A model generated the notes under the pieces. The model did no database searches and was not told where the DNA came from. It saw nothing but the letters and a program-made list of their open reading frames with translations. 64,000 nt of DNA from Epichloe hybrida (taxonomy: Eukaryota; Ascomycota; Sordariomycetes; Hypocreales; Clavicipitaceae), in contig JAFEKR010000010.1 in assembly GCA_019022495.1 (NCBI GenBank), positions 1,302,001 through 1,366,000 on the forward strand, written 5' to 3'. The position numbers and the translations under genes were made by a program. Position 1 is the stretch's first letter. Each line of letters starts with the position of its first letter. Below are positions 12,663 through 24,516 of the stretch, piece after piece.

Positions 12663-15600
12663 AACCTTTGCATACTTTTTCGCACTGACCCTAAGGTTTG
12701 GAATCACCTCTAAAATACAAATCACATTAATATTTGAAATCCTTGCCTTTATTTCTCCCCCCTTATAATATTACACTATAATAAAGCTAGTAGTAGGAGT
12801 ATAAATAAGACACTAATAGTAATTAATATAGGCTTAGGGGGGCTAGCTTAGAGTAACTACTACTTAAATATAAGAATAGGATAGTTTAATATCTAAAGGA
12901 GTAAAGATAACCTAATAGTAAACTAAAACTAATTTACACACCCTAAAGATATAAAATATTATAATAAGATTACTAGCCTTATTCTAAGTAATAAAGTTAC
13001 CTAAGTATAGCGTATTACACTTACTATAGCTAACTAAGTAGTAAACTATGCCTAAGCTAAAATAAAAACTATAAACACTAATAATAGTAATATCTATACT
13101 ACTAAAGAAGCATTAAAAATAGCCTTTAAGGAGGCTATTAGGGAGGAAGCTAAAGATAATAACTCCCTAACCTAGGCTAGTATTATAGCTAGGCCTACCC
13201 TAAAATAACTAAATACTAACCCCCTCTCTCTTTAAGTCCCTAGAAGATAATATAGAGAAGTACTTATAAAAGGAAATACTATATAAGAATTACTTTAGTC
13301 TAGGGGCGCGAAAGATATAGTTATAGCTATAAATAAAGCTATTAGGTAAGCCTTAGTAATAGTAGCTAGAAGACTCCCTAGTAAGGATATAATTATTACC
13401 TTTAAAGGAAATATAGTGTAGTATAAAGAAAACTAAAAATAAATTACTAAAGTGTTTAGCCTAGAGGTAGCTATTTACTACTATATACTTAGTGTTATTA
13501 TTAAGGGTTTCCTAATAAAGTATATATCTATTAAGAACCTAGTAATAGAAATTAGAAAAGTAAATAAAGTAAATATAATTAAGGTAACTATAAGATACCC
13601 CTAGGGTAAGAACGCTTAGTAAACTACCCTAATTCTTAGACTAGCTAAAGTTAAAGATACTAATAAGATATACTAAGATAAAATAGTCTTTAAAGTAAAG
13701 CTATTTTAAACTAAACTATATAATAAGACCTTATAACCTAGATAGTGCTATAACTACTTCTAAATAGGATATATTACTAAGTTTTATAAGGTAGTACTAA
13801 GGTATAGTAAGTATAAAGCTAGCTAGTATAAAGATAGTAAGGCATTATACTTAATAATAAATAGATAACTTAAGGAAAACTATATCCTATACTCTAGACT
13901 ATACTTAGCCGAGTCTAAAGACTACTTAGTACTAAAAGAAAAGTAAAATATAGTAAAGGCTAATTACCTAGAATAACTATCTTACTTTACCTTTAGCTCC
14001 ACTAGTAAGAACCTAGCTCTAGCCTAAGAGAGAGCTAGTATAGCTATAGAACCTATAGTAATAATAGGAAGAAAAAGAGGTTAACTTATAAATATAAAGT
14101 AAAGCGCTAAATAGCTAAGAGCTAGGAGCATTAGGCACTACGTAAAATAACTTAGGGCTAGAATAAAACTAGCATAAAATAGCTAAGACTTACTACTACC
14201 CCCCTAATTAATATAGTAATATTATAAGTTCTCTTCTAGAATGTAAATAAGAAGGATAGCCTAATATATATTATACTCTATTACTAAACTAATATAGATA
14301 TAATAGTAATCTAAGAGTAAAAACATATAAAATATTTATAGCCCCTTACACTAGGCCTTACCTAGTTTTAACTTACATACTATAATAGGTATAATGCTAT
14401 ATATATTAATAAGAAACATAATATAGGGTTATAGTTAGCCTAGGGAGGGCCTAACTAGTTACTAGTGGAAATTCATAGGATTAATATCTATTCCCTCTAT
14501 TTAAAAGGTTATAGTAATAACTAGAATACCCTTATATAAGATATTAATATAAAGATACTATATAACTAAAGTGTATTTATAGGAGATTTTAACTAAAAGC
14601 ATCCCCTCTAGGATAGGCTAAATAAAATCACTAATAAAGCAAATAAGCTACTAGAACTTATAAGCTAGTAAAGGCTTAGACTAGTAATACCCTAAGAGAA
14701 ACTAACTAGATAATATAAGGATAATAGGGATAGTACTATAGACCTAGCGTAAGTAACCCTAGATATCTAAGTTTACTATAAAGGAGTAAAAGACCTTACT
14801 AAATCTAACTATATCCCATAGCTAATTAGTATCTTCAATAGCTTATAAGATAATATCCTATAGGCCCTTAGACACACGTAAAATATAATAGATAAACCGT
14901 ATATAAAGGCAGAGGTAGTAGTATGCTTTTAACCTAAAAACGCCTTAGATTTATAAGATAAAGAAGGGATAGATATATACGCTACTTAGCTTATTATAAA
15001 CCTTTAATAAATAGTAAATAAGGTAGCCCTATAAAAGCCCTAGGGGCTCCCTAGCCTAGAGGTATAGTAGTTAAGGATAGCTAAAGAGGTAGTTACTAAA
15101 GCTAGATAAGTAAAGAGATAATAAAGATAATAGAGAATAGAAGTAAACTAGTAAGCTTACACTAAGGTAAATAAGGACTAAGAATAAGTTATTAAAACTA
15201 AGAGAAGAAACATATAGAGAGATACCTTATAAAAGGCTAATATATAAAGAAAGAATAAGGGAGTGTAAAGACTAAAGAGATAAGCCTAGCTTTAAAGCTA
15301 GGCCCCCCTAGAACTACCTAGGCTACTAGAGCTAGAAAGGACTAAAAACAACCTAAACCTAGCTACTACACATAAGGATAAAGCAAGTATACTAGCACTA
15401 AGGTTTTTCCCTAAGCCTATAGTAAATCTCTTCTAAATCCTAGACCTTACCTTCCTAAAGCTAGATAATATACTATTCCTAGATAATAACTAGTTTAGAT
15501 TAGAAAAGATATTATATATTATATTAGATATAGCTAGCTAGAAAGCACTAGGTAATAATAAGCTTCTAGTAGGCCTTATTAAGGCCTATAATAAGCTAGT

Positions 15601-18600
15601 AAAAGAAGCTATAGTTTAGCTCCTAAACACTATTCTTAAAGTAAGGTATTTCCTAGCCTAATTCTAGACTACTAGAGTGGTAGTAATTAGGAAACTAGGT
15701 AAGATAATAAAAGAGATAAGGAGGGCTAATGCTTAAAGGCCTATTTCCTTACTAAATATTATAGGAAAAATCATAGAAGTAGTAATTATAAAGTAACTTA
15801 TAGCCTTTACTAAGGCAAAAGGACTCCTCCTAGAGCTATAAATAAGGAATAGGATAAATAGGTTAATAAAGACTATAATTAAGGTCTTAGTAAAGTGCGT
15901 AAAAGAGACCTAAAGTAAGGGTAAAATTACCTTACTTACCTAGATAGATATCTTATTTACTTTTAATAGAGTTAGCTACCTATACCTAATTTACTTACTA
16001 ATCCTAATAGGAATCCCTTACTAGCTAATAGCTATAATATAAAGCTTCCTAGTAAATAAAATAAGCTAGCTTAGCTTTAATAAAGAACTCTCTAGACCCT
16101 TTAAGATTAAGGCTAGCACCCTATAAGGATTTTCCCTTTTACTAATTCTCTTCCTTCTTTACTTTATAGAACTTTATACACACCTCTAGGCTATCCTAGG
16201 CATAGTAGTAATTAGATTTACTAATAATATAAACATTATAGTATTTAGTAAAAATATAGCATAAACCTAGAGAAAACTTAAGGTTACTTAGAAGATTTAT
16301 AAGAAATAGGTAAAGAAAGTAAAAGTAAAGTTTAACCTAGTAAAAACTAAACTTATACACTTTAGTAAGGCCTATAGGCCTTTATAAGCTAAGGTCTAGC
16401 TTAGTATAGAGAAAATAGCGCTAATAAAGGTATGCTAATTCCTTAGGGTATAAGTAAATAGGAAACTTAACTAAAGCGCCTATAAGAATATCCTTAAGGG
16501 AAAACTAGCCTAGTAATAGCTTACACTCTTTACATTAGTAGCGTTAGCATAAGGCATTAGCTTTAGAGATACCTAGCTTATATACATATAAGTAATCTAG
16601 CCTATTCTTACCTATAGGGTAAGCGCTTACTACACCCTAACTAAGAAAGGAGGAAAACTATAAGGAATAGTTAGAAGTTTTATAGTAAACTAATTAACCT
16701 ATCTCTAGACTATAGCTAGAGTATTTAAGGCTATACTAATTACTTAGCTAGAAGTTAAAACCTATATCCCCCCCCTAGACCTTTACCTAAATAAGATAAA
16801 GCAAAAGTTTAAGGAAAGGATTATACTTAGTAAAATAATAAATAAGATATAGGCTATAGCTAACTTAGTATAAATAGTACTATAACGCAGAAGAAAACCC
16901 TTACTTACTAATAATAAACCTAATATATAACTATATAAGAAGTAAAAGAAAAGATAGGAAGACTAGTATTCTAATAGGTAATAGAGATAATATAGGCATA
17001 GGAGAGAGCTAATAGAGGATTACTTACTTACCTATAACCTAAAGGAAATCTAGAAATTCCACACTAGGCTTAATAAGTATATTTTCTTTATAATAGTATA
17101 ATTATATATAGGAAAGATTAGCCTTAATAAGTTCCTCTTCTAAAGGCGCGTTCCTAGGGTAGCTTTGCCCTTATATAGCTATAGTTATATAGTTAAAGAC
17201 TAGTACTATATAATTATTAACTATACTAACTATAACTATAAATACCCCTAAATAAGATAGCCTAGAGACGCATAGGAGGTAAGGCTAGCCCTAGATAATC
17301 CCCTAAAGGCAAGATATATTATAAAGTAGTTCCTTAGCATAAGAAAACTCTAATACTACACATTAGCGTAAGACCTAGCCTTTAGTTAACGCAAACTAGG
17401 GGAGGATCTAGGCTACCCTAGAGGTAAATAAATAGACTAATAAATAGACACTATAAATAACTAGAGAGAGGCACTAGGTAAAATAGTGTAGCTATAGAGG
17501 CAGGCTAGATATAAGGCAAAATCACACTATAATAGGAAGACTATAGGTTTAAAATAGTTATTAGATTAATTTTAAGTTAAAAAGCTATAGGTATTATTTT
17601 ATACTAGCTTACTACTGCCCCTTTACTAACCTAGAATTAGCCCTATTTCTCCTTAAGAATAGGGATTATATTCTCTATTACCTTACTCTTACCCTTAGCT
17701 AATAAGCTAGTAGCTAGGAGCTAGTTTATCTTTACTACTTAGGCATTAAGCTACTAGAGCTAAAAGATAATCTTATTATATTATTCCTCTATAAACCTAG
17801 ACTTAGCTAGGTCTAGGCTTACTATAGTAATGCCCTATTTCTTCTTAGTATGGTTTTTAGTATAGAGTTTCTTAACCTAAGCTATATAGTTCTCTAGGGC
17901 CTAGATAATTAAAGTTAGCTATAGAATAAAGCTATTACTAAGCTAGAGTAAAATTACTTATATTACTCCTAGTAACTATACTAGCCTAGGTCTTAACTAA
18001 CCACTAATATTCCCCTTACTAGCTAGTGATATTTAGCTATAAGTAAATTAGCACTAGAGTAAGCTTAGAATAGGCATAGGAGTTAACATTACCTTAATAT
18101 ATATGTAATTATAAACCTAATAATTAAAACAGGCGTTAGATATTACCCCTTTATATATAAATTAGCCCTACCCTAGACTAGAAATAAACTAACTTACTAA
18201 TAATATTATAGTACTAATAGCCCTTATATTTAATAGATTATATCTTATAGGACACACACTAGATCTCTTATAGCTTACTTAGCTACCCTAGGTTAGACCT
18301 AGAAATAGGGTAAAATAAAGGCAAAGGGGACTTACTTCTAGGCCTTTTGCCTTTACCTAATCTAATTACTTCTAGGTTAGGGACTTCCTTAGATACTTAT
18401 CTAAGGTTATAAGTTCCTAGGTAAATTAGAGCTAGAATAGCGCTAAAAATAAGGTACTTATAAAGCTTAGTAATATTATAGTGTGTTTTTCTATATAAAA
18501 CATTAGTATTTAAACTAGCACTAGACTAGAGAAGCCTTAAATAGCTCCTAAAAGGGATAGGAAAGAAAAGAACCTATAGGAAATTTATTATAAGAAAAGA

Positions 18601-19237
18601 AAAAAGGTTAGAACCTTAAGAGAGAAGGAGCTCTCTTTTATACTTAAGAGAGGGAGGGGGGGGGACTAACTATAATATTAGCTAGAAAACAAAGTATAAG
18701 ATAAGTAAATATATAGATAGCGCGTAACTAATCTAGGAGTAAAACCGCCTAGCCACTAGGCCTAAATTACTTACCTCTTACTATAATTAAATAAAACTAT
18801 ATACTTAGACTTTATAAGATATTTAGACTAGTACTAGGTTAGATTTAGCTAAAAAGTAAGGCACTAGAAGAGTTAGAAGTAAAGTAAATAAAAAGTGAAT
18901 TATTATTATAAATCTAAATTTACTACGCCCTAGGGCAAAGCAAGAGATATAAAGCTAAGTTAGAGTAAGACTAGACTAGCACTAAAGGGAGCTAGTTAAA
19001 ACTACTACTATACTTTTTCCTTTCTTTTTTATTTTCTTTAGGATAAGGCTAGCGTAAGCTAGCACTAAATACCTATAATTAATTATACCTAATAAGGCGC
19101 AGACCTAGAAGAGGGTTAGCGCTAGCTTGTTTATAGATATAAGGGGGTTTTTCTTCCTAGTAAAGGGTTTTCCCTCTTAATAAAGCAAATGGAGTACTAG
19201 GAACAGCTATATAGTTAGCTAGCTAGCGTAAAGAATA
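12663..19237 (+). mobile_element. Tad1-like LINE retrotransposon relic, about 6.6 kb
   Basis: Flanked by a 13-14-bp direct repeat TATATAATTTATA(A) at 12,650-12,662 and 19,238-19,250, fitting target-primed insertion. The uninterrupted form is present in hAT copy 2 at about 24,830. Plus-strand degraded domains in order: a gag-like zinc knuckle near 13,741-13,800 (C-Y-N-Y-F...IGYITKFY, compare CxxCxxxGHxxxxC); an AP endonuclease with GDFN*KHPL*D at 14,582-14,620 (family GDFNxHHPLWD; the stops are TGG-to-TAG changes); and reverse transcriptase at about 15,660-16,270 with VVVIRKLGK, RPISLLNIIGKI, FNRVSY and the active-site remnant FTNNINIIV in place of FADDxxI. RNase H probably follows up to about 17.3 kb. 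The last 1.7 kb shows nothing I can name. Confidence 0.8.
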
Positions 19238-20099
19238 TATATAATTTATAATATTATATTATTTTAAACATTTTACTATAACTAGTGTTATATATAATAT
19301 TATAACTTTTTAATAATACTATTATACTTATTACTTTATTTTACTAATATAACTTTAAGAAAAACCTTCTAATTATTTTTTTTACTATTATTAGGAATTA
19401 TTTTATATTTCTTTTATTAATTTAATTAATTTAATTAAAAAATACCCTAAATTAATATAATTAAATTAAATTAGAAATCTAAATAAATATCTATAAGTTA
19501 ATAGACTATATACTTAGTACCTAAATATTATTATTAATAAAATAAGAACTTAAAAAAAGCTTAAACTATTTATTTACTATTTAAACTAATTAAATATTAC
19601 TTTAAGCTTTATAATTCTAAAGCTTTAAGAAGTTATATATAGTAACTTTATATATCTTATTATAATAATATATAAAGAAAGAATATAATAGAAAATATTT
19701 ATAATATTTATAATATTTTAATAGATTCTTAATAGTATATTTTAGTTACCCTATATAGCTTAAATAAGCTATAGAAATAAGTTTAACTTATTTTTAAAAA
19801 TAATAGTAAGACTAACTTTTATATAATATACTATACTTATTATAAGAGATTTAATAACTTTAATAACCTTAATTACTATTATTACTATTATCTTACTTTT
19901 ATTATTATTTTAAAAAACATAAAAAAGAAAACATTTTTATAATATTAATATTTTTAAAAACCTTAAAATACTAAGTTATTAAAAACTATAGCTTTTACTA
20001 TAGTAATTTACTTATAATTACTAGTATTTATATTTTATGTATTTATTAGTTATATATATTTTATTAAACTTTAACACTAATAATATTCTAAGTAATATT

Positions 20100-20780
20100 A
20101 GTATTTTAAGCTATTTTAAGCTATTCTAAGCTATTCTAAGCTATTATAAGCTATTGTAAGCTATAATATACTATTATAACCTAATATATGCTATTATAAG
20201 CTAATATAAGCTATTCTAAGCTATTCTAAGCTAATATAAGCTAATTTAAGCTATTCTAAGCTAGTATAAGCTGTTATAAGCTATGTTAAGCTATTTTAAG
20301 CTGTTCTAAGCTATTATAAAGTTATTATAAGCTAATATAAGCTAATATAAGCTATGGTAAAGCTATTATAAGCTATTATAAGCTATTATAAGCTATGTTA
20401 AGCTATTTTAAGCTGTTTTAAGCTATTATAAAGTTATTATAAGCTATTATAAGCTATTATAAGCTATTATAAGCTATGCTAAGCTAGTATAAGCTATCCT
20501 AAGCTAGTATAAGCTATCTTAAGCTAGTATAAGCTATCTTAAGCTATTAAAAGCTATCTTAAGCTATCTTAAGCTATCTTAAGCTATTATAAGCTAGTAT
20601 AAGCTAGTATAAGCTATTATAAGCTAGTATAAGCTATTGTAAGCTATTGTAAGCTATAATATACTATTATAACCTAATATATGCTATTATAAGCTAATAT
20701 AAGCTAATATAAGCTAACATAAGCTAATATAAGCTATTCTAAGCTATTCTAAGCTATAATAACCTATAATAAGGTACTTG
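20100..20780 (+). repeat. Tandem array of a roughly 10-bp unit (AAGCTATTAT and variants)
   Basis: About 680 bp of head-to-tail copies of TATTATAAGC-like 10-mers with variants (TATTCTAAGC, TAGTATAAGC, TATCTTAAGC), inside hAT copy 1. Shorter arrays of the same unit occur at the matching place in the other copies (about 25,810-25,860, 27,778-27,830, 33,610-33,675), so the array belongs to the element and has expanded in this copy. Confidence 0.85.
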
Positions 20781-21312
20781 TAGTAAGCTAATTAGTAGTT
20801 TATTTTATGTAATTACTTTAGTTTACAGTTTTTTTTTAAATAAGTAATAATAAAAATTTATAGAAATAGAAAACAATTAATAAAAATAGTAAATAATATA
20901 ATAAGAAGGTTTTTCTTTAAGCTATATGAGTAAAATAAAGTATTAAGTATAGTAGTATTATTAAAAAGTTATAATATTATATATAACCCTAGTTATAGTA
21001 AAATTAACAAAATAGTATAATATCATAAATTATATAACTAATTAGATAAAATAGCTAATAATATAAGGGTTCTATTAACTAATTTTCTATTAATCCTAAT
21101 AATAACCTTAGTTAATAAAAAGTTATACTTTTTTTTTACCTAACAATACATTTGTATTGTTTGTAGTTAGTGTAGTTACTACAAATTAATTTGTATTTAT
21201 TATATTTACTATAAAATAATTTGTATTGTATTTTATTTGTATTGTATTTAATACAATACAATACAAACAATACAATACAATACACATTGTAGTGCAATAC
21301 TCTAAACAGAAG

Positions 21313-24293
21313 GCATTGTAAATATCTAGTTAAATAGAAGGGCTATAATGCTTTAGAGAATTCTTAGGTGTTAAAAAGGGATTTTATTACTAGAGAAATT
21401 ATTAATAACTATAAGTAATAGCTAAGTAATAAAGTTAATATAAGGTAGTTATGTTTTATAACTTAATATACTAAAGATATTAGAAAATAAAGTTAATTTA
21501 CTTAGATAACTTGAATAATCTATTATATAGCTACTAAGTACTTATCCCTTTATAATAGAGTTAGCCTCTAAGACTACTAGTCCCTTATTATTAGTAATAG
21601 CTATAGGAGCTATAGAGAAAAAGGCCTTAGGAGTATTTTTATTATTAAAATCCCTCTCTTTATATATATAGACTTAAAGTGCACTAGAGAGCTTAATAAA
21701 ACTAATATATTTAGGTAAATTAATAGTATTTAATATAAACTACTAGTAAGTTAATTAAGTATTAGCTATATATATTAAGAAAGCTTACCTTTAGGATATT
21801 CTAGGCTATAAAGTAAAGGTAATTTATAATATTAATCTAAGTCTCTAGATTTATAGTATTACTTAGTAGTGCTATTATAGTGTATTTATTATATTTTATC
21901 TTATAGGTAATATTAGTAAATATTTAAGTATAGTAAATATAACTATACTTATTAGAATTTTTATAAACTAGGATAGTATTCTATAGCTTTTTCTTTACTT
22001 TTATAATAGGCTAGTAATAAGTTAGTAGTAATCTAGTGTTTAGGAAATAAAATTATACTTACTTTATTTTAATAGTAATAATTACCTTTAGGAGTAGCTT
22101 TAATAAGTTTAAATAGCTTATTATAAAGCTATATAATTTAAGCTAAAGTCTAGTAATATATTAGTAATAAGTAAGTAAATTTTAGTTAAGAGAGATATAC
22201 TATAATATAGTTTTTATTATTTTAGAAGTAATAAGTATATTTTATTAAATAGCCTATTAAATATTAGCTATAAAGGAGTAATAAGTAAGTAAAGAAGTTA
22301 TACTTAAAGATTTATTATATTTAGCTAGGAAGGTTTTTTTATTAATAAGGTATCTTAAAATCTTATAAGTACTATTTTTTAGGAGAATATTTTATATTAT
22401 TACTTACTAATAATAGTGTATATATAAAATCTTTTTTAAAGTTATTTTACTAGTAATAAGTTAGTAATAAAGACACTATAAGGATATAATAAACTTATAA
22501 TAAGATTTTAAAAGAAGTTTGCTTTTAGGGAGACTTTATAGGAGATTTCTTAGTTAATAGATTTTCTTAAGGTATTAATAAAGGTAAAGTTTAGGTATAA
22601 GACTTAGATATAGTAAACTAGCTATAAGTTAGCTATAATAGACTAAATAAGGAAGTTATACTAATAAGAGTATAAACTTATAAGCTAAATAAAGGTAAGA
22701 AACTAAGATAAATAAGGATAGATAATAATAATAATTAAGGACTAAAAGAAGTTAGTAATTACTAAGTAATAGTAATAAGAGAGCTATTACTTAGCTAGTA
22801 AGGGTAACTTATAAAATTAAGGGATATTATAAAAGAAAGGAAAAGTGTAAAAGAGAGGAAAAATTAGTCTCTTTTATATTAACCCTAGACCCCTTAAGTA
22901 ATCTAATACACTGCGTATAGGTAATTTATAAATTATAATAATAACTATTAGCACTACTAAACACATATATGCCTAATAGCTATAAGCTTATAGTAACTAT
23001 AATATAAGCCCTTTAGTTAGACTATTTAGAACCCTAGCATTAGGTACCTTATTTATTTAACTAATTATAAAAATTAATATAGGTTATTTATATTGTTTTT
23101 TCTAGCTATATAATAAGTAATAATATTTGTTTTGCTATAGTAAAGCTATATATAGGCTACTATTAAAACATTACTAACTATAATAAGGGGTTATTTTTAA
23201 TTAGTAGTATTATTATTATTATTTCTTTTTATTTACCTATGTGTTTAGATATAAGGTGCCTTATCTTATTTTTCCTTATAAAGCTCTAATATAGTAACTA
23301 TACCTTAAGTAAGTAGCTTATTTTATAATTAAGGTTAATTATATATAGGGGGGGTATTATATTAGGAGTATAGAGGTTAAAGATAAGATATTTATTAAAG
23401 TAAGTCTTTAGAGAACCTTTAGGCTATGTAAATAATAAAGAGGCTAGCTAGCTATAAGATAGCTACGTGCTTATAGAGCGAGGTATTTATTAAAGATAGC
23501 GTATATTATTAGTGCTAGGTTAGAGATTAAAACCTTCACGCACCCACCCCTAGCTAGTATCTATCTAGCAGCGACTGCGATAGTCTTAGCTATCACTTCG
23601 TTCTTAACCTTTCGGTGCAAGCCGTGTTAGAACCTGAAGGTGTGCAGGTAAGCCATTGAACCAAAAGATTCACCAATGCTAGCTCTCGCTTGCATCGCAC
23701 CTTATAATTGATTATCAAGCCGCGCGCGCGCACCTGACAACCCGCGCGCACCTGACAATCATCCACTCCCTCGTAAGGCTCGCCCCAAGCCAAGGGCCTC
23801 ACTGGCTAGCGGCTAGCAACGTACGCAACCTTAGCTTAGATTAGGCCTAGTTATCCGTGGCCTCTAAGATAACTAACCAATTGTGAACCCCCAAGGCCTA
23901 GTACGCACGGTAACTAGGCCTATATATCACCTAGTGCACGTGACCCCACGGTCGCAACGCAACCGTACAGGCGTAACCATACCTGCCCTATAAGCCTAAC
24001 GTAAGCACCTAGCCTAGCAATTTAAACCTAGACCTATTAGGTTAATCTAGCTATAGGAATTAAACCTAGGACCTAGCGCATGCCCCACCCACAAGGATTT
24101 AAACCTAGGACTAGCACACTAGAAGACCTATAAGAGCTAGCATTAATATTAGAACCTAAAGGTGTACAGGTAAGCCATTAAACCAAAAGATTCACCAATG
24201 CTAGCTCTCGCTCGCATCGCACCTTACAATTGATTATTAAGCCGCGCGCGCGCACCTGACAACCCGCGCGCACCTGACATGTAAGCCGTGACA
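21313..24293 (+). mobile_element. Ty3/gypsy 3' part and 3' LTR (right part of the split element, copy B)
   Basis: Continues the element interrupted at 12,431. It is the inverted counterpart of 4,278-6,590 in copy A. The LTR reaches its outer end TGACA at 24,289-24,293. A miniature LTR element interrupts it at 23,625-24,279, five bases before its end. Directly after 24,293 lies an integrase fragment of yet another gypsy copy, so this element had itself inserted into an older gypsy relic. Confidence 0.75.
23625..24279 (-). mobile_element. Miniature LTR element (TRIM-like) number 2, 655 bp
   Basis: Two direct repeats of exactly 133 bp (23,625-23,757 and 24,147-24,279), starting T(G/A)TTAG and ending CTGACA, flank 389 bp with no coding capacity. 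Most differences between the repeats are G/A or C/T changes. Flanking copies TGCAAGCCG (23,616-23,624) and TGTAAGCCG (24,280-24,288) look like a 9-bp duplication, longer than the usual 4-6 bp. On the minus strand a purine-rich tract (GAGGGAGTGGATGAT) abuts the downstream LTR, fixing the orientation. Sequence is related, in opposite orientation, to the element at 28,312-28,908. Confidence 0.72.
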
Positions 24294-24516
24294 ATTTACT
24301 AGCAGTTTCTAGATAACTTTTTGTTATCTTCTTGCAATAAAGCAGCTACTTAGCACTGCTTTTTACCCCTAGATAAACAGTTAAATAGAATGTTTAAACT
24401 AGGTCTTAGAATATTATTTAAGGGCTTTTGCTTATGCTAAATAGACTAATTAGGCAAATAACCTATTAATAGCATAATTCATGTATAATATAAGCAATTA
24501 CTTAATGTATAGTTAC
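24294..24516 (+). mobile_element. Ty3/gypsy integrase fragment, copy D
   Basis: Plus-strand remnants SSF*ITF and QLLSTAFYP*INS*IECLN align with the integrase fragment at 11,708-11,935. It is the oldest layer here: copy B inserted into it on the left and hAT copy 2 cuts it off on the right. Confidence 0.7.

Larger units (their letters stand above)
12432..21304 (+). mobile_element. hAT-like element copy 1, enlarged by an internal LINE insertion
   Basis: Terminal inverted repeats CAGAGTATTG (12,432) and CAATACTCTA (ends 21,304; final G to A) are flanked by perfect 8-bp duplications AACAGAAG at 12,424-12,431 and 21,305-21,312. CAG-starting TIRs with 8-bp duplications are the hAT superfamily pattern. 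Subterminal sequence is made of GTAGTGTAG/GTTAGTGTAG units, as in the four shorter copies at 24.5, 26.6, 30.4 and 32.4 kb. Without the LINE (12,663-19,237) it would be about 2.3 kb. No transposase is recognisable in any copy, so the family looks non-autonomous. Confidence 0.82.

Noticed and set aside
20100..20780. Regular short repeats that could suggest a CRISPR array
   Set aside because: The units are contiguous 10-mers with no unique spacers, in eukaryotic RIPed transposon DNA.
23593..23802. Small minus-strand frame inside the AT-rich island
   Set aside because: It spans the junction of a gypsy LTR and a TRIM-like LTR; open by chance in a less mutated patch.
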